Below are positions 58,306 to 64,000 of a DNA stretch of 64,000 nucleotides, in pieces. The stretch is from Streptomyces sp. Ru73 (GTDB lineage: Bacteria > Actinomycetota > Actinomycetes > Streptomycetales > Streptomycetaceae). The stretch covers positions 1 to 64,000 of the forward strand of contig NZ_PQSQ01000037.1 of assembly GCF_002920575.1 (NCBI RefSeq), written 5' to 3'. Each line of letters starts with the position of its first letter. Position 1 is the stretch's first letter. The notes under the pieces were generated by a model that ran no database searches, was not told where the DNA came from, and saw nothing but the letters and a program-made list of their open reading frames with translations. A program made the translations under genes and the position numbers.

Positions 58306-59298
58306 TCAGGGCATGCCGGTCCGCGCCTCCTCCGGGGCGCCGCCGCGCAGGAGTGCGGCGCCCAGGGGGGTGAGGGTGTGCAGCACGGCGTTGCCCTGCC
58401 GCAGGGTGACCAGCAGCCCGGCCTCCCGCAGTACGGTCGCGTGCTGGCTCGCCGAGGCCAGCGACACCTCGGCGCGCCGGGCCAGTTCGCTGGTGGTGCA
58501 GCCGCCGCCGACGCCCCGCAGGATCGCGGAGCGGGTGCGGCCGACGAGCCTGCCGAGCGAACGGCCCGGCGCCGCGGCCGCCGTGGGCCGCGGGGCGTGG
58601 TGCTCGACCGGGTAGACCAGCACGGGCGTGAGGTCCGGGTCGAGCAGGGTGACCGGGGTGCGGCGGCAGAAGAACGACGGCACGAGCAGCAGTCCCCGCC
58701 CGTCCAGGTACAGGTCGCGGTCGACGGGATAGTCGGCCTCCAGGACGGGCGGCCGCCAGCGCATCATGGGCGGCAGCGAGCCGAGCAGCCGGTCGGCGCC
58801 GCCGTCCAGCAGGGCCCGGCCGCGGGCCGCCCGGTCGGCTTCGATGCGGGCCTGCACGTGCGGCCAGTACGGCGCGATGGCCGCGTCGTGGTAGCCGCGC
58901 AGGACGCCGGCCAGCCGGTGCAGCGGCCGGGTGTCGCCCTGGGCGAGGTCGCGCACCCACGGCTGCTGCTGGCGGCCGTCGGCGAGCCGGGTGAGGTCAC
59001 GGTGCAGCCGGGGCGCGGGAGTTGCTTTCAGCGCCGCCAGTGCCTCGTCGATTCCGAGCAGCCCTTCGGGCGGCGTCAAGAAATCTGGAAAATATCCCTT
59101 GGCCGGTATCAGCGGAGCGAGGTACCGTGTTTCACCATTCAACCGGGAGCGGGTTTCCGTACGCCATTCGTTGAGCGCCGTACCACCTTGCCGGTCACGC
59201 AGCCGGTGAAAACTTAAGACGGTCTCCCAGAGTGCGTCAGGGCGTGCGGCGATCCGCACGCGGGCCAGATCCGGTCCACTGAAATGGACGCGCAGCAC
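58306..59298 (-). CDS. Winged-helix (ArsR-like) regulator with a long N-terminal domain
   Basis: A 330-residue protein of a type frequent in Streptomyces. The N-terminal two-thirds has no recognised fold, and the C-terminal ArsR-like winged helix is near 266-310 (TTSELARRAEVSLASASQHA then VLREAGLL). Targets and ligand are unknown. GTG at 59298 has GGTGGGG just upstream; a reading extended to 59373 has no such site. It is convergent with the dioxygenase gene (45 bp between stops). Confidence 0.75.
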   Translation of the reverse strand: MLRVHFSGPDLARVRIAARPDALWETVLSFHRLRDRQGGTALNEWRTETRSRLNGETRYLAPLIPAKGYFPDFLTPPEGLLGIDEALAALKATPAPRLHRDLTRLADGRQQQPWVRDLAQGDTRPLHRLAGVLRGYHDAAIAPYWPHVQARIEADRAARGRALLDGGADRLLGSLPPMMRWRPPVLEADYPVDRDLYLDGRGLLLVPSFFCRRTPVTLLDPDLTPVLVYPVEHHAPRPTAAAAPGRSLGRLVGRTRSAILRGVGGGCTTSELARRAEVSLASASQHATVLREAGLLVTLRQGNAVLHTLTPLGAALLRGGAPEEARTGMP

Positions 59299-59786
59299 CG
59301 AAACCCCACCATCGCCATCAGTCGTCGGCCCCCCGAGAACCCGAGTATGCACAGGGTCACGTGGGGTCACCACGCCCTTTTGGCCAGATCTGAAAAGGGT
59401 CGCGCCGGGACCGAACTCCCGGAATGCTAATACTCAATTCGGCGGCGATACGGACGGCACGGATTGCTCGGACCCGTGGGGGGTGACGAGCCGTCACCGG
59501 CCGTCCCGCTACCCGCCGAAGGCCGCCGCCCGGGCCGAGCTGGCGGCGGCAGCTCCCGAGGGGGGAGTCCGGAAAGGGCGAGGGCGGCACCTCCGCACAG
59601 GTGCCGCCCTCGTTTCAGGCGAACCGGAGCCCCTTCGATCGGGCTGAGGGTCGGGGGCCCATCCAGCGGCTCCGGTCGTCCACGGCCGGGTGACCGGCCG
59701 TCCGCCACCCGCCGCCCGGTGTTTCGTGCACCGGCCGGCAGGCGAGTCTTCCGCGGGGGCAGCGCACGCGCCGCCCCCGGTCCGCG
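59299..59786. other. Gene-free region between the ArsR-like gene and ppdK
   Basis: No credible coding sequence. It contains an A/T-rich inverted repeat CCCTTTT/AAAAGGG (59375-59381, 59393-59399), a TAATACT sequence (59428-59434) that could be a plus-strand -10 element, the strong hairpin at 59579-59612, and a small stem at 59716-59734. Confidence 0.6.
59579..59615 (+). terminator. Perfect 14-bp terminator hairpin
   Basis: CGAGGGCGGCACCT (59579-59592) pairs with 59599-59612 around a six-base loop, followed by TTT on the plus strand. On the minus strand it also lies 172 bp beyond the ppdK stop, so it may serve ppdK, an unidentified plus-strand transcript, or both. Confidence 0.7.
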
Positions 59787-62534
<2,748 letters not shown>

Positions 62535-62934
62535 GGGATGACTCCTCGCGGACGGGCTGCCCTGACGGCGAGGAACATACCCAGATCGAAGGCGTCTGGG
62601 TACGTCCACTCGGTCGACATGCGCCCGTAACCCGACGTCAGCCAACAGATCGAAAGTCGCGAGTCTTGACTGCGTGCATTCACTTCCCGAAGAGACAACT
62701 CCGTTCGGTGCCGATGATCATGGCTGGTTCTCTACGCAGCGCTACGGATGACTTGATCATTTGAACTCAGCGACCATGGCACCCAGTGCCAGCATTGGAG
62801 ACATGGAGCCCCCGATGATCCGCTCATCTGAGCGGTCCCCCTATCAAGGGTGGCGAGAATCACGCGCTCCGGCGGCCTCCGGTCCCACCATCCGGACCCG
62901 CCGGCGGACGTGACACGCCCCCGTCATCCGTCCG
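62535..62934. other. Intergenic region upstream of ppdK
   Basis: 400 bp with no convincing gene. It contains two TGATCA sites (62715-62720, 62754-62759) and a hairpin CCGCTCA/TGAGCGG at 62820-62835 that could terminate the amidotransferase gene ending at 62935. The ppdK promoter must lie here, but no clear -10/-35 pair is visible. Confidence 0.5.
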
Positions 62935-63672
62935 TCATGAAGCGCCGGCGGCCACCCGGTCCAGGAAGGCGTCCACGAGCGCGTACGCCCGCTCGCGTGC
63001 TTCGGGGAGCGCCGCACGCACCTCCTTGACCAGCGTGTCGGGGTCGGCGCCGAGCGCCGCAGCGATCCCGGTGTCGTCGCCGTCGAACCAGGCCCGCAGC
63101 ACCTCCGGCGTCAGCTCGGGGTGGAACTGCACGCCGAGCGACCGCCCGCAGACGAACGCCTGCGAGGCGACCTCGTTGCGCGCGAGCTCACGGAGGGGCG
63201 CACCACCCACAGCGCCGTCCGGGGCGGTCCGCGGCAGCACCCACCGGTCGCCGTGGAACTGGAACCACGGGCCGGGCCCGAGCAGTTCCGGCTCGTCCGC
63301 CTCGACCTCCGTCCACCCCAGCTCGAAGCGCGGGGCACGCTCGACCGTCCCGCCGAGCGAGGCGGCCAGCAACTGCCCGCCGAAGCAGATGCCGAGCACC
63401 GGGACGCCCCGCCGGTGCGCGTCCCGCAGCAGGTCGAGCTCGGCGCGTATCCAGGCGTTCATGCGGGTCACGGACCAGGGCGCGCCGAGCGACAGGATCA
63501 GGTCATATTCGGCGGCCGGCGGAAAGGCGGGCTCGACGTCCGGCGTGGCGTACCGCTCGGCGGGGACCACGAGCAGTTCGTCGAGCAGATATCCACGTGC
63601 GGCCAGCCGGTCGCCGACGTGCCCGGCGGTGGACAGGTGATCGTGGGCGATGACCAGGGCGCGCTTCGTCAC
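62935..63672 (-). CDS. Class I glutamine amidotransferase-like protein
   Basis: A 245-residue protein with the GATase class I fold. The nucleophile elbow is GICFGGQLLAASLGG with the cysteine near 94. The catalytic His-X-Glu lies in GVQFHPELTPE near 183. It is not fused to a synthetase and resembles GuaA-like stand-alone amidotransferases, which may glutaminylate or deglutamylate small molecules. GTG at 63672 has GAGG nearby. It is divergent from an LLM flavin oxidoreductase, with a matching operator motif on each side of the promoter region. Confidence 0.85.
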   Translation of the reverse strand: MTKRALVIAHDHLSTAGHVGDRLAARGYLLDELLVVPAERYATPDVEPAFPPAAEYDLILSLGAPWSVTRMNAWIRAELDLLRDAHRRGVPVLGICFGGQLLAASLGGTVERAPRFELGWTEVEADEPELLGPGPWFQFHGDRWVLPRTAPDGAVGGAPLRELARNEVASQAFVCGRSLGVQFHPELTPEVLRAWFDGDDTGIAAALGADPDTLVKEVRAALPEARERAYALVDAFLDRVAAGAS

Positions 63673-63702
63673 GGCAACCTCGCTCGGCTCGTAGGGCGCA
63701 TC

Positions 63703-63716
63703 GTTTGGGATCAAAT
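63703..63716 (-). promoter_or_regulatory. GTTTGA-type operator candidate, site 1
   Basis: Read on the minus strand, ATTTGATCCCAAAC matches GTTTGAGCCCAAAC at 63774-63787 in 12 of 14 positions. It lies 31 bp upstream of the amidotransferase start. Confidence 0.55.
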
Positions 63717-63773
63717 TTACGGGCGCCCGCACCCGTGCCGCACCCCTTGAGCCGACCGCCTCGACGACTTACC

Positions 63774-63787
63774 GTTTGAGCCCAAAC
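63774..63787 (+). promoter_or_regulatory. GTTTGA-type operator candidate, site 2
   Basis: GTTTGAGCCCAAAC has GTTTG and CAAAC arms separated by four bases. It lies 49 bp before the LLM oxidoreductase start, on the other side of the divergent promoter region. Confidence 0.55.
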
Positions 63788-63835
63788 AGCATCTGCCCGC
63801 TCACCCCACAGGTGCCGACCCCGGAGGCCGCCGTA

Positions 63836-64000
63836 TGACGCCGTCGCCCCGCATGCTGCTCGTCCTCAGCGAGAACTGGACCATGACCGGCGGCCGCTGC
63901 GACCTGGACGCACTGGTCCGGTGGGCGCGCGAGGCGGAGGACGCCGGGTTCGACGCCGTCATGCTCAGCGAACACGTGGTCCTCGGCCCGGACTCCGGGG
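63836..64000 (+). CDS. LLM-class flavin-dependent oxidoreductase, N-terminal part (runs off the right edge)
   Basis: The first 55 residues are visible. They show the luciferase-like barrel start: MLLVLSENWTMTGGRCDLDALVRWAREAE is seen in pieces, with AEDAGFDAVMLSEHVVLG near 37-54, the conserved second strand of F420- or FMN-dependent LLM enzymes. The substrate cannot be told from this fragment. GGAGG lies eight bases before ATG. It is divergent from the amidotransferase-like gene. Confidence 0.75.

Noticed and set aside
59400..59620. Riboswitch, such as a c-di-AMP element
   Set aside because: The conserved core of known classes could not be matched, and no plus-strand gene follows the hairpin.

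Overview
The window is high-GC actinobacterial DNA and almost certainly comes from a Streptomyces chromosome. Codon third positions are nearly all G or C, GTG and TTG starts are frequent, the principal-type sigma factor is HrdA-like, tRNA genes lack an encoded CCA, and DUF397, Lrp, PucR, IclR and TetR genes are plentiful. The identification rests on sequence reading only; no database search was run.

1-13.7 kb holds mostly conserved chromosomal genes: the N-terminal part of a PucR-like regulator divergent from a diaminopimelate decarboxylase (lysA type), a tRNA(CAT) and two tRNA-Asn genes with intrinsic terminators, a small YtxH-like membrane protein, an FGGY sugar kinase, hrdA, dnaG, a GNAT enzyme, a ferredoxin-reductase-like flavoenzyme, dgt, and a CbiX-type sirohydrochlorin chelatase. 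Between the kinase and hrdA lies a 0.6 kb nested tandem repeat with no coding content.

13.8-30.3 kb contains nitrate assimilation: nasA, and 12 kb further on an oxidoreductase-nirB-nirD operon. GTAAC/GAAAC half-sites 22 bp apart lie in front of both, as expected for GlnR-type nitrogen control. Between them are a MarR regulator, an adenine deaminase plus a cyclotransferase-like gene, DUF218, cutA, a cupin, a secreted protein, a TauE/SafE exporter, an aldo/keto reductase with a rare TTA codon, and a module of Lrp regulator, MFS symporter and M20 amidohydrolase.

30.3-59.4 kb looks like an accessory catabolic region. It carries an SDR, a berberine-bridge-like flavoenzyme, DUF397, an orphan SUKH-3 immunity gene, and a TetR regulator divergent from an APC permease. 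A translationally coupled four-gene operon follows: acyl-CoA dehydrogenase, ThDP decarboxylase, amino acid dehydrogenase, ADP-forming acyl-CoA ligase. The permease and this operon share an ACTGA-N8-TCAGT palindrome, which suggests one regulon. Next come an orphan NRPS condensation domain, an MFS transporter divergent from an IclR regulator across an array of GGTCCGC-N3-GCGGACC sites, and the beta-ketoadipate operon pcaIJHGBL with its MarR regulator. That operon lacks the thiolase gene pcaF. A binding protein plus two permeases without an ATPase, a TauD-type dioxygenase and a winged-helix regulator close the region.

59.4-64 kb returns to conserved genes: ppdK, a class I amidotransferase-like protein, and the start of an LLM flavin oxidoreductase. 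The last two are divergent and share a GTTTGA-type operator motif.
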